From: Nostoc sp. UHCC 0926
GTDB lineage: Bacteria; Cyanobacteriota; Cyanobacteriia; Cyanobacteriales; Nostocaceae
DNA: 64,000 bases
Direction: 5' to 3'
Assembly: GCF_028623165.1 (NCBI RefSeq)
Contig: NZ_CP117768.1
Coordinates: 2,790,001-2,854,000 of the forward strand
Positions 43,771-52,260 of this stretch are shown piece by piece (within the stretch, counting starts at the first letter, position 1; every line of letters starts with the position of its first letter). A program made the translations under genes and the position numbers. The notes beneath the pieces were generated by a model that saw only the letters and a list, made by a program, of their open reading frames with translations, made no database searches and had not been told where the DNA came from.

Positions 43771-43987
43771 AGGGGCGCACAGATGTCATACGTGTCAACT
43801 TAAGCCAAAACACCAGAGACAATTCTCGTTTCTAGCCAGAGGCTAGAAATGCATTAAAAGCGGCTCTGCCGCAAATTCAAGAGGCAATAGCCCCCCCAAT
43901 AGTAAGAAGAGGCTCTTAATCAGAGAATGCTTTTTCGCTTATTGGCTTTCACCTGAAGTTGACACCAATGCACATCTGTGTGCCCCT
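43771..43987. mobile_element. 217-bp MITE with AGGGGCGCACAGATGT ends
   Basis: The left end AGGGGCGCACAGATGTCATA and right end GCACATCTGTGTGCCCCT are inverted, and inner GTGTCAACTTAAG mirrors CTGAAGTTGACAC, so about 30 bp pair imperfectly. No coding frame. It is probably a non-autonomous element. No other gene is seen in 43740-44283. Confidence 0.7.
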
Positions 43988-44071
43988 ACCACACGTTGCA
44001 TCACAATGATAACCGCTACGAATTACCCATTAGACATCTCTCAAAATGAAATATGCGTTATCCATAAACTT

Positions 44072-44110
44072 TGTAGAGACGTAGCACTGCTACGTCTCTA
44101 CATTTTTTTT
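44072..44110 (+). terminator. 15-bp-stem intrinsic terminator
   Basis: TGTAGAGACGTAGCA pairs with TGCTACGTCTCTACA with a single-base loop and is followed by TTTTTTTT. It lies 330 bp after hemJ, beyond the MITE. Confidence 0.8.
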
Positions 44111-44147
44111 CACCAGATGTCTATTCTGACTTTTCACGGTATGTGGA

Positions 44148-44236
44148 AAACCTCTCTCTAAATCTCTCTCCTACAAGGAGAGAGACTTTGAATTTTCCCC
44201 CTTCCCGTTTCGGGAAGGGGGCTAGGGGGTTAGGTC
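44148..44236. repeat. Dispersed repeat with CTCTCTCC and CCCCCTTCCC hairpin parts
   Basis: Shares TCTCTCTCCT..AAGGAGAGAGRCTTTGAAT and CCCCCTTCCC...GGGAAGGGGG..GGGGGGTTAGGTC with 57655-57735; a shorter variant is at 34903-34950 and the start of another near 1420. Confidence 0.75.
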
Positions 44237-44283
44237 AATCGTTAGCTTTTCCACATGATCTGAATTGTCAGATGTCTATTATC

Positions 44284-45189
44284 TCATCCTGGAAACGTCT
44301 TCACTAAATCATCCCCAGGAATGACTGTAGTATAAAAAAGATAGTCCTTATTAGCTACATAGCGACGGTCTTGTTTAATTATCGCCATGAACTCTTTATG
44401 TCCCTCGCGCCTACGTCCTACTAAACAACCTGCACTGGCATTCTTGATATCATTTGCAGGAGCATCATAGCCCCAGTGTTGATTTACTAAGAAAAGACCT
44501 GTATCAAGTTTGTCGCCAGTCCTTTGGAAATTTTTGTCGAAATCTCGGTAAACAGTGATGGGTGCAACTTGCACTAATGCTTCGTGACGGTCTGCATTAC
44601 CGTGGAATCCTACAGCCCAAGCTTTGTATTGCCCAAACTTAATTCTGGCCGCTCCTAGAGAATTCATGGGGTTATAAGTATAATGGCTACCTGGTTCTGT
44701 AGTAGCTTGCCAGTGATTCACAATTTTAGGAACACCTTCTACTAGTTCAATGACAATCCGCCGATCATTAAATTGATTGGGTGTATCACTGTTGAGACTC
44801 CAGTCTTCATTTATACCTTCTACATAAACAATGTTGTATTCTTTAGGCCCACTGAATACCTGGTAATTTTTGGATAGCAAGTATTTCACAATTCTACTAG
44901 GAATGCTATTGCTTAGTTTTAAGGGGGGTTTAGGTAATTCCTCTGGTTTGGTTTCAATCAGTTCTTTGGCTGTTACTGCTCCGATAAAGTCACTCTCTCC
45001 AGTCTTTTTTAGTTCTTGAAATTTTTTGATGGCCGCCACTGTAACAGGGCCAAACTTCCCATCGGCTGGAGGTTCTAGCAAGTATAAGCCGATTAGCAAT
45101 ATCTGAATCTGACGAGTCAAGTCTGCGTCATTAGCGATCGCCTCAAAGTTCCATTTAGTATCTGTTCCTAAGAAATTTTGTAGTTTCAT
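44284..45189 (-). CDS. Peptidoglycan-binding protein with putative Cys peptidase or L,D-transpeptidase-like domain
   Basis: A 301-residue protein. Residues 20-80 are one PG_binding_1 repeat (IQILLIGLYLLEPPADGKFG, VTVAAIKKFQELK). A linker with PxxPPLKL leads to a C-terminal domain (about 100-301) with HYTYNP, VGFHGNADRHEALVQVAP, LVNQHWGYD and NASAGCLVGRRREGH. The His and SAGC residues recall wall hydrolases or transpeptidases, but the typical YkuD motif HGCIR is not exact. No signal peptide, so export may be by another route or the protein may act in lysis. Confidence 0.75.
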   Translation of the reverse strand: MKLQNFLGTDTKWNFEAIANDADLTRQIQILLIGLYLLEPPADGKFGPVTVAAIKKFQELKKTGESDFIGAVTAKELIETKPEELPKPPLKLSNSIPSRIVKYLLSKNYQVFSGPKEYNIVYVEGINEDWSLNSDTPNQFNDRRIVIELVEGVPKIVNHWQATTEPGSHYTYNPMNSLGAARIKFGQYKAWAVGFHGNADRHEALVQVAPITVYRDFDKNFQRTGDKLDTGLFLVNQHWGYDAPANDIKNASAGCLVGRRREGHKEFMAIIKQDRRYVANKDYLFYTTVIPGDDLVKTFPG

Positions 45190-45418
45190 ATTGCACCTGT
45201 TTCATTTGCTTGCTTCTAAGTATCAACATCATTTTGAAGAATGATGTTGTTTGAAATAATACTGTAGTATTAAATATTACGTCAAAATTTTTACTATTAA
45301 TTTATGATTCAGCACACAAAAATTCACAGGAGTTTTACTGAATAAAAACTATTTATCGACAGAATTTTTGTAGCTTAACGTTAGAGGTAATATTGGTACT
45401 GCGCTAATTTTTGAACTG

Positions 45419-45459
45419 AACTACCCACACTTACTCTGTCAGGAGAAGTGTGGGTAGTT
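45419..45459 (-). terminator. 14-bp-stem hairpin after the TIR gene
   Basis: AACTACCCACACTT pairs with AAGTGTGGGTAGTT, 12 bp beyond the TIR gene's stop. No T-run, so termination is likely but not certain. Confidence 0.55.
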
Positions 45460-45470
45460 CACAAAAACAA

Positions 45471-46211
45471 CTATAAAAGCTGTTGCTCTATTTCTTCAAG
45501 CTGCTGTTCTAACATATTCTGTTCTGTTTGGGTTTGCTGAATTTGCACTTCTAGCTTCAGCTTTGTAGATACATCAGTTTCAATGGAGTAAGCTTGGCGC
45601 AGCCGACTTAATTTTGTGCTAGCTAGGTCATACTGTTGTTGCAGTGAATCCCGTTCTTGTTCTAATCGGCGACGCTGGCGATCAGTTAAACTCCCACTCG
45701 TTTTAGGAGGGCTGGAAGTCGCAGGTGTAGTATTTCCAGAAGCAGTTGAGGAGGGTTTTGATTTAGCAATATCTTCAACTACTCTGCGAATCCCTTGAGC
45801 GACATTTAAAAAAGCCTCATCTTGGTCTTGCCAAGTTGTGACAGGTTTGGCATTTTTAGGGAGTGCTTGCAGTTTACCAAAAGGCGCACTATTCCAGTCT
45901 GTCGGCTTAAGAATAATGGGAATTACACGAGCTTCTTTGTGTTCATGTCGCTCCATTGCCCGTGTCATTTCTTTGTCATAGCAATAATCTGAAGCCAGAA
46001 AGTTAGCACTCACCAGCAGCAGAATGATATCTGCTAGATTAAGATTATCATCGATCGCATTTGCCCATTCACTACCGGCACTGATTTCGCGGTCATGCCA
46101 AGCTTCAATAACTCCCTGACGTTTCATCATACTAAGATGAGTTGCCAATTCGTCTCGCAACACTTCATCTTTGTGGGAGTAGGAAAAAAATACTTTAACC
46201 GCATTAGACAT
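45471..46211 (-). CDS. TIR-domain protein with C-terminal coiled coil
   Basis: A 246-residue protein. Residues 5-150 form a TIR domain: VFFSYSHKDE, EISAGSEWANAIDDNLNLAD, LLVSANFLASDYCYDKE (the candidate NADase glutamate is Glu81) and VIPIILKPTDW. A Ser/Thr/Pro linker (155-175) is followed by a strong coiled coil (RRRLEQERDSLQQQYDLAST and on). Bacterial TIR domains often cleave NAD in abortive infection; similar TIR-plus-coil proteins occur in cyanobacterial conflict systems. No partner gene is adjacent. Activity is inferred. Confidence 0.88.
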   Translation of the reverse strand: MSNAVKVFFSYSHKDEVLRDELATHLSMMKRQGVIEAWHDREISAGSEWANAIDDNLNLADIILLLVSANFLASDYCYDKEMTRAMERHEHKEARVIPIILKPTDWNSAPFGKLQALPKNAKPVTTWQDQDEAFLNVAQGIRRVVEDIAKSKPSSTASGNTTPATSSPPKTSGSLTDRQRRRLEQERDSLQQQYDLASTKLSRLRQAYSIETDVSTKLKLEVQIQQTQTEQNMLEQQLEEIEQQLL

Positions 46212-46441
46212 ATTATTAAATCTACTTGATTAAATAGCTGTATGGGAGTATATCAAGTTAATTTTCCCAAAATAAAAGCCCAAATGGAGAATATTTATTT
46301 AACGTGAGTTCGACAGGTTATAGAGTGTCAGTCTAATCAGCCTAATAAAAAAGATTTTACTATGCAAAACCTGTCCCTCTCCGCATCGGAGAAAGACAGA
46401 CTTTAATAAAAGTTCAAGGCTGGGAGAGTTTTGATAACTAA

Positions 46442-48190
46442 TTACTTGATTCGCGGATGGGCATCTTGTCCATCCCGACAGACTAAGGTAGGTGTAGCTA
46501 TGGTTTTAGTCTGGTAAGCATTTTTGACACCAACCCAGTTACTAGCAATTGGCATTCGCCAACCAGTTCCAAAAGCGCGATCAGTGATTTTCAAACCGGG
46601 AGGTGCTTGTCGCCGTTTAAATTCAGCCCGCGCCACCATTTGGATTACTCGGTCTACAATCACCGGATCGTGACCTGCTGTAACAATTTGCGCTGCTGAT
46701 TGGTGGTTGTGAATCAGACGTTGCAAAATATCGTCCAAAATTTCGTAGGGCGGTAGAGAGTCTTGATCCACTTGACCTGGTTTAAGTTCAGCGCTGGGTG
46801 GTTTAGTCAAGACGTTTTGCGGGATGATTTCATTATTGCGATTTAACCATTGGCAAAGTGAATAAACACGGGTTTTAGGAACATCTGCAATTACTGCTAA
46901 CCCGCCATTCATATCGCCGTAGAGGGTACAGTAACCAACTGCCATTTCTGACTTGTTACCGGTAGATAGGAGGAGATAGCCAAATTTGTTAGCGATCGCC
47001 ATTAATAAATTACCCCGAATTCGGGACTGGATATTCTCTTCTGCCAGTCCAAACTCAGTCCCTGCAAACAAATCGTCTAATGTTTGATCAAAGCCTTGCA
47101 TTAACTCCCCAATTGGTAAAAGATTAGTCTTAATCCCCAAATTTTCGGCTAATGCCACAGCATCACTAATGGAATGCTCGGAACTATAAGGGGAAGGCAT
47201 GAGAACACCAAGGACATTTTCTTTACCAAGTGCAGCAGTTGCGATCGCTGCTACTATTGCAGAGTCAATCCCGCCACTTAAACCCAACACTACTTTAGAA
47301 AAGCGACACTTGCGAGCATAATCTCGCACTCCCAAAACCAAAGCTTGCCAAATTTCTTCATCTTCCGATTCATATGCAGGTGCTACAGAACCCAACTGCA
47401 AATCCCGTTGCGCCTCGTCAAATTCGACTACCACTAAATCAGTGTCAAAGCCACGGGTGCGACACATAATTTCACCTAGACGATTCAAGGCAAAACTGCG
47501 CCCATCAAAAATTAGATCATCATTTCCCCCAACCTGATTAGCATAAATAATCGGTTGTTGAAAACGGACTGCACTATACCTAAGCATTGTTTCACGAAAC
47601 TGCTGCTTGCCGACAGTGTAGGGGGAAGCAGATAAATTTACAATCAAATCTACACCCAGAATTGCTAAGTCAGCAATTGGATTTACTGCATAACTCCGTT
47701 TACCCCAAAATTCTTCATCGTTCCATAAATCTTCGCAAATAGTTACGCCAATATGGATATTATCAAGAGTGAAATAATTAGCTTGTAAGCCTGGTTCAAA
47801 ATAGCGACGTTCGTCAAATACATCGTAAGTAGGCAAAAGTCGCTTGTGAAAAACTTGCTTGACCTTGCCATTCTCTAACAAAGCCATGCTGTTAAATAAA
47901 GTTTTACTACCAGTAATAGACGCTTTTAGGTTCTGTTCAACAATTCCTACCAATACAGCTAAATTTGGTGGTAAATCCTGGGCCAAGTTTTGCAAAGTGA
48001 TGCCCATCGCTTCCACAAAACTAGGATTTAGCAATAAATCCCTTGGTGGATAGCCACACAAAGAAAGTTCTGGTGTCAACAACAAACGCACACCGCTAGA
48101 TGCTGCTCGTTGTGCCGCTTCCAGGATTGTTTGGGCATTCAAAAGCAAATCACCAATTGTCGGATTAATTTGAGCGATCGCAATCTTCAT
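46442..48190 (-). CDS. nadE: Glutamine-dependent NAD+ synthetase
   Basis: The last step of NAD synthesis: deamido-NAD + glutamine + ATP to NAD. The N-terminal carbon-nitrogen hydrolase domain (about 1-265) has the Glu-Lys-Cys triad in LLLTPELSLCGY, FHKRLLPTYD and GVTICEDLWND. The C-terminal synthetase domain (from about 285) has the ATP motif GLSGGIDSA and TGNKSEMAVGYCTLYGDMNG. The 582 residues include a tail (TLVCRDGQDAHPRIK) that looks like repeat-derived sequence beyond the natural end. It is last in an NAD gene series on this strand, and two copies of a 20-bp palindrome precede its start. Confidence 0.95.
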   Translation of the reverse strand: MKIAIAQINPTIGDLLLNAQTILEAAQRAASSGVRLLLTPELSLCGYPPRDLLLNPSFVEAMGITLQNLAQDLPPNLAVLVGIVEQNLKASITGSKTLFNSMALLENGKVKQVFHKRLLPTYDVFDERRYFEPGLQANYFTLDNIHIGVTICEDLWNDEEFWGKRSYAVNPIADLAILGVDLIVNLSASPYTVGKQQFRETMLRYSAVRFQQPIIYANQVGGNDDLIFDGRSFALNRLGEIMCRTRGFDTDLVVVEFDEAQRDLQLGSVAPAYESEDEEIWQALVLGVRDYARKCRFSKVVLGLSGGIDSAIVAAIATAALGKENVLGVLMPSPYSSEHSISDAVALAENLGIKTNLLPIGELMQGFDQTLDDLFAGTEFGLAEENIQSRIRGNLLMAIANKFGYLLLSTGNKSEMAVGYCTLYGDMNGGLAVIADVPKTRVYSLCQWLNRNNEIIPQNVLTKPPSAELKPGQVDQDSLPPYEILDDILQRLIHNHQSAAQIVTAGHDPVIVDRVIQMVARAEFKRRQAPPGLKITDRAFGTGWRMPIASNWVGVKNAYQTKTIATPTLVCRDGQDAHPRIK

Positions 48191-48200
48191 TTTTGGTTAG

Positions 48201-48256
48201 AGACGCGATTAATCGCGTCTGTACAGGAGTTAGGAGAGACGCGATTAATCGCGTCT
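48201..48256. repeat. Two copies of palindrome AGACGCGATTAATCGCGTCT
   Basis: Copies at 48201-48220 and 48237-48256, separated by GTACAGGAGTTAGGAG, within 70 bp upstream of nadE. Another copy follows psbQ. Being dispersed, they are not a nadE-specific operator. Confidence 0.75.
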
Positions 48257-48322
48257 GTACAGGAGTTAAGGGTTAAAATTAATTGCCTTGACTTTGAACT
48301 TTCAATTCTACGTAGCGGTTCA

Positions 48323-49069
48323 TTAAATAAACACCAGAGGCTTATCTTTTAAGGGAGCAAAAGCTTCGGCGTCAAACTTATACAAACTAGCTGGACGACC
48401 AGCACCTCGTGATACCTTAATTCCGGTATCGCATAAAAAACCTAATTTGAGTAGACGCGCCCGAAAATTAGAATAATCGGAAAAGTTGTCACCTAAAACT
48501 GTGGCGTATAACTGATATAAATCATTCAAGGTGAACATTTCTGGCAAGACTTCAAAAGCCACCGGGCTATACTCTAATTTATTACGCAACCGCCCATGCC
48601 CATAGGCCAGAATTTCATTATGGTCAAAAGCTAATTGCGGCACTTGTTTTACTGGATACCAAGCTATGCCAGTCATGCGCTCGGCAATCAATTCGGCTTC
48701 CTCAAATCGCACTAGGGCAAAGTAACTAACTGATAGATAACGCACACCATAACTATCGGTTGCTTCCCGTGGATCGCGATTTGGCCCTCCAAATGTATAC
48801 AGTTGTTCTAAGTAGAGATTGTTTACCTTAATTTTCTCCGCCATAATGCGATAGGCGGCATCTTCTAAAGACTCTCCTCGACGCACTAAAGTACCGGGAA
48901 GACTCCAATGATTTAAAAATGGTTCCTGCTGTCGCATTACTAGTAAAACTAACAGCCGATTTTGTGCAGTATCTACAGAAAAAATTACATTATCAACACC
49001 AACCTTGAAATCGGCCAAAGGTTGTTGGTTTAACGGAGTTGGTATCTTTTTTTGGGAACGTCCTGGCAT
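48323..49069 (-). CDS. Nudix-domain/winged-helix regulator, NrtR-like
   Basis: A 248-residue protein. Residues 20-160 are a Nudix fold and 170-248 a winged helix (LYQLYATVLGDNFSDYSNFR, ARLLKLGFLCDTG, SRGAGRPASLYKFD). That pairing defines NrtR, a repressor of NAD genes that senses ADP-ribose. The Nudix box is degenerate: GESLEDAAYRIMAEKI has Ile and Lys where REUxEE needs Glu, so catalysis is unlikely and sensing is favoured. It overlaps nadD by 40 bp and lies upstream of nadE. In Synechocystis the slr1690 NrtR is next to nadE (slr1691) too. Confidence 0.88.
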   Translation of the reverse strand: MPGRSQKKIPTPLNQQPLADFKVGVDNVIFSVDTAQNRLLVLLVMRQQEPFLNHWSLPGTLVRRGESLEDAAYRIMAEKIKVNNLYLEQLYTFGGPNRDPREATDSYGVRYLSVSYFALVRFEEAELIAERMTGIAWYPVKQVPQLAFDHNEILAYGHGRLRNKLEYSPVAFEVLPEMFTLNDLYQLYATVLGDNFSDYSNFRARLLKLGFLCDTGIKVSRGAGRPASLYKFDAEAFAPLKDKPLVFI

Positions 49070-49629
49070 TCGTACAAATGCTCTCGATTAATATAGGCAA
49101 CTACAGGGGCTGTGAGGGCTTTAGAATCTCCATGTTCGCGGTACGCTGTTGAGGAAACATCTAGACCGGTCAGACTAGCGATCGCAATTTTCCCTCCCAG
49201 CTTTTGCACTACCTCTGAACTAGACTCATCTATTGCATATCCCGGTCGCGGCACGATCAGTAGTTGCACTTCCTGTAACAAATCTTCAACGCGATACCAA
49301 AGTGGTAGCTGACTGAGTAAATCTGAACCAATTACCAACGTCAATTCAGCGTCCTCACCCCAAGTAACCTTCGCTTTTTCCACTGTTTCGAGTGTTCTGA
49401 AGCTACTCAATTCTTGTTCCAAAGCAATATTGTCCCGTGGCACGTCTATATTCGCAATCAACAATTGCAGCATTGCTGCCCGATGTTCTAAGGGTGTTTG
49501 ATGGGACTTGAATGGATTATCCGCTGCCCAAACCGCTACCCAATCATAACGCTCAGACAACCAACTCAGAATTTCTTCATGTCCAGCAGTTGGTGGATCG
49601 GCACTCGTTCCAAACAAAGCAATTCTCAT
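49030..49629 (-). CDS. nadD: Nicotinate-nucleotide adenylyltransferase
   Basis: Makes deamido-NAD from nicotinate mononucleotide and ATP. Nucleotidyltransferase motifs are ALFGTSADPPTAGHEEIL (a variant of GGTFDPIHxGH) and DVSSTAYREHG (variant of ISSTxIR) near residues 158-168. The 199-residue length is usual. Its 3' end overlaps the NrtR-like gene by 40 bp in another frame, which implies translational coupling. Confidence 0.9.
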   Translation of the reverse strand: MRIALFGTSADPPTAGHEEILSWLSERYDWVAVWAADNPFKSHQTPLEHRAAMLQLLIANIDVPRDNIALEQELSSFRTLETVEKAKVTWGEDAELTLVIGSDLLSQLPLWYRVEDLLQEVQLLIVPRPGYAIDESSSEVVQKLGGKIAIASLTGLDVSSTAYREHGDSKALTAPVVAYINREHLYECQDVPKKRYQLR

Positions 49630-49794
49630 ACTAATTCGTAATTCGTAATGACGCTCGATGACTCGCTAACGCTGCGCTAACGTAATTCGTAATTAAGACA
49701 GACTGAAAGAGTACTTTTACCTCTGTGTTGCGCCAGGTGCTTCAAGTCGGGGAACCGCAAGGGCGCACTGGCTTCTCTGTGCCTCTGCGGTAGC

Positions 49795-51204
49795 CTACGG
49801 CAAGCCGCTGGTGCGTCTACGTTTCTTAGTTTCCTCAGTCAACTCTTGCAGTGCGGCAGAAATTTCCACTTCTACAGCCACAGGATGATCCAAACGCCGT
49901 GTCTGTTGTGGCAAACTAGCAACTGAGGCGGCAGTACGCTGACGAATTGTTGCCAACGACTCCAGTGGTTGCACCCGTTCACCTTCTTGCACTACCAACT
50001 GCAACAAAGATTCTTCATCCAGAGGACTTTCACCTAAAAGTCCCAACCTATCTGCTTTTACCTTACCTCCCGTAAACGAGCGAAAAATCTGCTTGCGCCC
50101 TGGATAAGTAACCTTACCACTCGACTGCTTCATCACTGGGATGCCATCAATGTCTACAAGTTTATAGACTCCATTTACAGGCGAACCTGTAACTAGTCGC
50201 GTTCCCAGTCCGTAACCATCAATTTGGGCCCCAGCGGCTTTTAACCTGGCAATTTCCCACTCGTCCAAGTCACCACTAGCAAAAATTGGCACACCAGGAA
50301 GGAGCGATCGCACCTCTTTTGATAAGGTAACTAAATCTCCTGAGTCCAATCTCACTCCTGTTAATTGCATTTCCCCAGAATTTACTTTTTCGGCCAAGCG
50401 CTGGGCAGCAGCAACAGTATCGTAAGTATCAATCAGCAATGGCGCACCCGGAAAATATCGATGAAATGCACTAAAAGCTTGTTCTTCAGTGCCTTCTATT
50501 GCTGACAACGCCATCACCAGGGCGTGTGCCATCGTACCACTTGGCTTTTGTCCCAGTTGTAGCGCTGCTAACACATTGGAAGTGGAATCTAACCCACCTG
50601 CCAACGCCGCCCGCGCCGCCCACAAAGACCCTTGCGGACTAAATGCTCGTCTTGTCCCAAATTCTAAAAGTGTTGCTGACTCCCCTGCTACATCCCGCAC
50701 CCGTGCTGCCTTTGTGGCAATCAAAGTCTGGTAATTAATCGTATTCAGGAGGTAAGTTTCCACTAGTTGCGCTTGCCAAAGGGGTGCTTCCACCCGCAAT
50801 AGTGGTTGATTGGCAAAGACGACTGTCCCTTCCGGTACTGCCCAAACATCACCCGTAAACTTTCCCTCCGCTAAAAGTGACCAAAAGCGATCGCTAGCAT
50901 GAGCGAAAATTTCCGTCGCCTGTAATGCCGCAATTTGCAACGGATTAAAGCGGAATTTGGCTAAATATTCCAATGCCTGCGTCAGCCCCATTGCAATTAA
51001 ATAACCAAAACCCTCTGGCAAACGTCTTACAGACAATTCAAAGCTTGCCCGTCGTTGTTCTATACCTTCGCCTGTGTAACAAGCTGCCATCGTCAACTGA
51101 TAAAGATCCGTCAGCAAGCTGTAGTCATCCGCACAGAAGTTTAGTTCCTGGTTCTGCTGGCTTTGCTGTTTATGTACATAGTCCAAATCTAAGAAAGTTG
51201 TCAT
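49795..51204 (-). CDS. pncB: Nicotinate phosphoribosyltransferase
   Basis: The first step of the Preiss-Handler pathway: nicotinate + PRPP + ATP to nicotinate mononucleotide. Family motifs: YSLLTDLYQLTMAACYTGEG, FELSVRRLPEGFGYLIA, LLEFGTRRAFSPQG, IDTYDTVAAAQRLAEKV, GVRLDSGDLVTLSKEV and IFASGDLDEWEIARLKA. The protein has 469 residues; the basic end (TKKRRRTSGLP) reads into a dispersed repeat. A palindromic operator candidate lies just upstream. nadD follows 165 bp downstream on the same strand. Confidence 0.95.
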   Translation of the reverse strand: MTTFLDLDYVHKQQSQQNQELNFCADDYSLLTDLYQLTMAACYTGEGIEQRRASFELSVRRLPEGFGYLIAMGLTQALEYLAKFRFNPLQIAALQATEIFAHASDRFWSLLAEGKFTGDVWAVPEGTVVFANQPLLRVEAPLWQAQLVETYLLNTINYQTLIATKAARVRDVAGESATLLEFGTRRAFSPQGSLWAARAALAGGLDSTSNVLAALQLGQKPSGTMAHALVMALSAIEGTEEQAFSAFHRYFPGAPLLIDTYDTVAAAQRLAEKVNSGEMQLTGVRLDSGDLVTLSKEVRSLLPGVPIFASGDLDEWEIARLKAAGAQIDGYGLGTRLVTGSPVNGVYKLVDIDGIPVMKQSSGKVTYPGRKQIFRSFTGGKVKADRLGLLGESPLDEESLLQLVVQEGERVQPLESLATIRQRTAASVASLPQQTRRLDHPVAVEVEISAALQELTEETKKRRRTSGLP

Positions 51205-51234
51205 CCAAGAGCTTCCTTACAAGATGCTTCTTTT

Positions 51235-51259
51235 ATTTATAGTAATATTTACCATAAAT
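51235..51259 (-). promoter_or_regulatory. pncB: 25-bp palindrome upstream of pncB, candidate NrtR operator
   Basis: ATTTATAGTAA and TTACCATAAAT mirror each other with one mismatch around a TAT centre, 30 bp before the pncB start. An NrtR-like gene is nearby, so it is the natural candidate to bind here. I cannot compare it with known NrtR motifs from memory. Confidence 0.5.
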
Positions 51260-51606
51260 AATGTCAACTCCTAGCAGGTATATTTTATAGATTGCTGTGT
51301 AGCAGTAGATTTATAGGTAAATTAATCCTAGCTTCAGAGAATATTTAATGTTTCTTAATAGTAAAAGGTAGCAATAATGTTATTTTAACGGCCGGCTAAT
51401 GAAAGAAAATAATATCCTGCCAAGGCAAGTTTGTTTGCCAGCCTCTTTCCCAGACAGGATTTGGAGAAATAGATAAGTTTCAATTAGAATGAAAAAGAAA
51501 AGTTTAACTTTTTCACTAACGAAAGTATTGCGAAGTTATCTGAATAAGCATTACATATATTCTCAATATATTGAGAAGCCCAGGAAAAACCTAACCCCCT
51601 AACCCC
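51260..51606. other. Intergenic region without recognised features
   Basis: AT-rich sequence with no supported gene. CCCAGGAAAAACCTAACCCCCTAACCCCC near 51578-51607 is the tail of a dispersed repeat. Confidence 0.5.
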
Positions 51607-51852
51607 CTATGAATTATGCTCAATATAAGATCGGAGAGCGGAGTTAATTAGAGATTCGTAGCCTTTTCCTTTGCTTTTAAACCAATCCAGAATATCTTGA
51701 TCTAGTTGAATTAATGTGGCTTCTTGGCTAACAGGTTTTACCATTTTGGCTGTTTCCCAGAATTGCTGATCTAATTCAGGAATATCTGAAGTATCAATCG
51801 CTGTATCAGGAATATTTTGGAGTTCTTTAAGTCGATTGGGCGAGATACTCAT
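51607..51852 (-). CDS. brnA: BrnA-type antitoxin
   Basis: An 81-residue DNA-binding antitoxin. The C-terminal half (LIQLDQDILDWFKSKGKGYE then SLINSALRSYIE) is the ribbon-helix-helix signature of BrnA proteins, in which a strand is followed by YxxLINxALRxY. The N-terminal part (IPDTAIDTSDIPELDQQFWE) binds the toxin. It overlaps the BrnT frame by 26 bp, the normal toxin-antitoxin layout. The toxin appears truncated. Confidence 0.88.
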   Translation of the reverse strand: MSISPNRLKELQNIPDTAIDTSDIPELDQQFWETAKMVKPVSQEATLIQLDQDILDWFKSKGKGYESLINSALRSYIEHNS

Positions 51853-52033
51853 AGTAGGTTCTCCTTTCTTTGGGGGTGGCTTTTCGGGCAGAGATTAATC
51901 GAATTTTGCCGTTTCTGTCTGTATGGGCGACGGTAATAATTACAACGCCTTGGATTGAGCCAATACTAATTTCTCGAATTTCTTCATAGTCGTAGCGTTC
52001 ATCAATCGAGGTGAAAACAACACCGTCAAACAA
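51827..52033 (-). pseudogene. brnT: BrnT-type RNase toxin, N-terminally truncated
   Basis: Reads DGVVFTSIDERYDYEEIREI and TDRNGKIRLISARKATPKER, then YYEYL, the C-terminal two thirds of BrnT. The usual N-terminus with the WDxxKxxxNxxKH motif is missing; upstream is a run of TTTGGAT heptamers instead, so the only start left is a TTG at 52033. About 25-30 residues are lost, and the toxin should be inactive. Confidence 0.8.
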
Positions 52034-52205
52034 TTTTGGATTTTGGATTTTGGATTTTGGATTAACCCCGTGCCTCTTGGGTACGGGGCTTGAAGATTTT
52101 AGATTGACGATTTTGAATTTATTCCGCCCACCAGGGGCGGGGCATGAACCGAAGTAATTCTTGGTTTTTTAATCTAAAATCTAAAATCTAAAATCTAAAA
52201 TTCGT
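52030..52205. repeat. Heptanucleotide tandem repeats (GGATTTT and AATCTAA types)
   Basis: Four copies of GGATTTT at about 52038-52065 and five of ATCTAAA near 52170-52200, with a hairpin (CCCCGTGCC...GGTACGGGG) between. These are cyanobacterial STRRs. Further ATCTAAA repeats are at about 4713-4732 and at the window end. Confidence 0.85.
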
Positions 52206-52260
52206 AGTCAAGTGTAATAAATAAGATAAGGGCGTGAGTTTTTTCCTCACGCCTTTTGAT

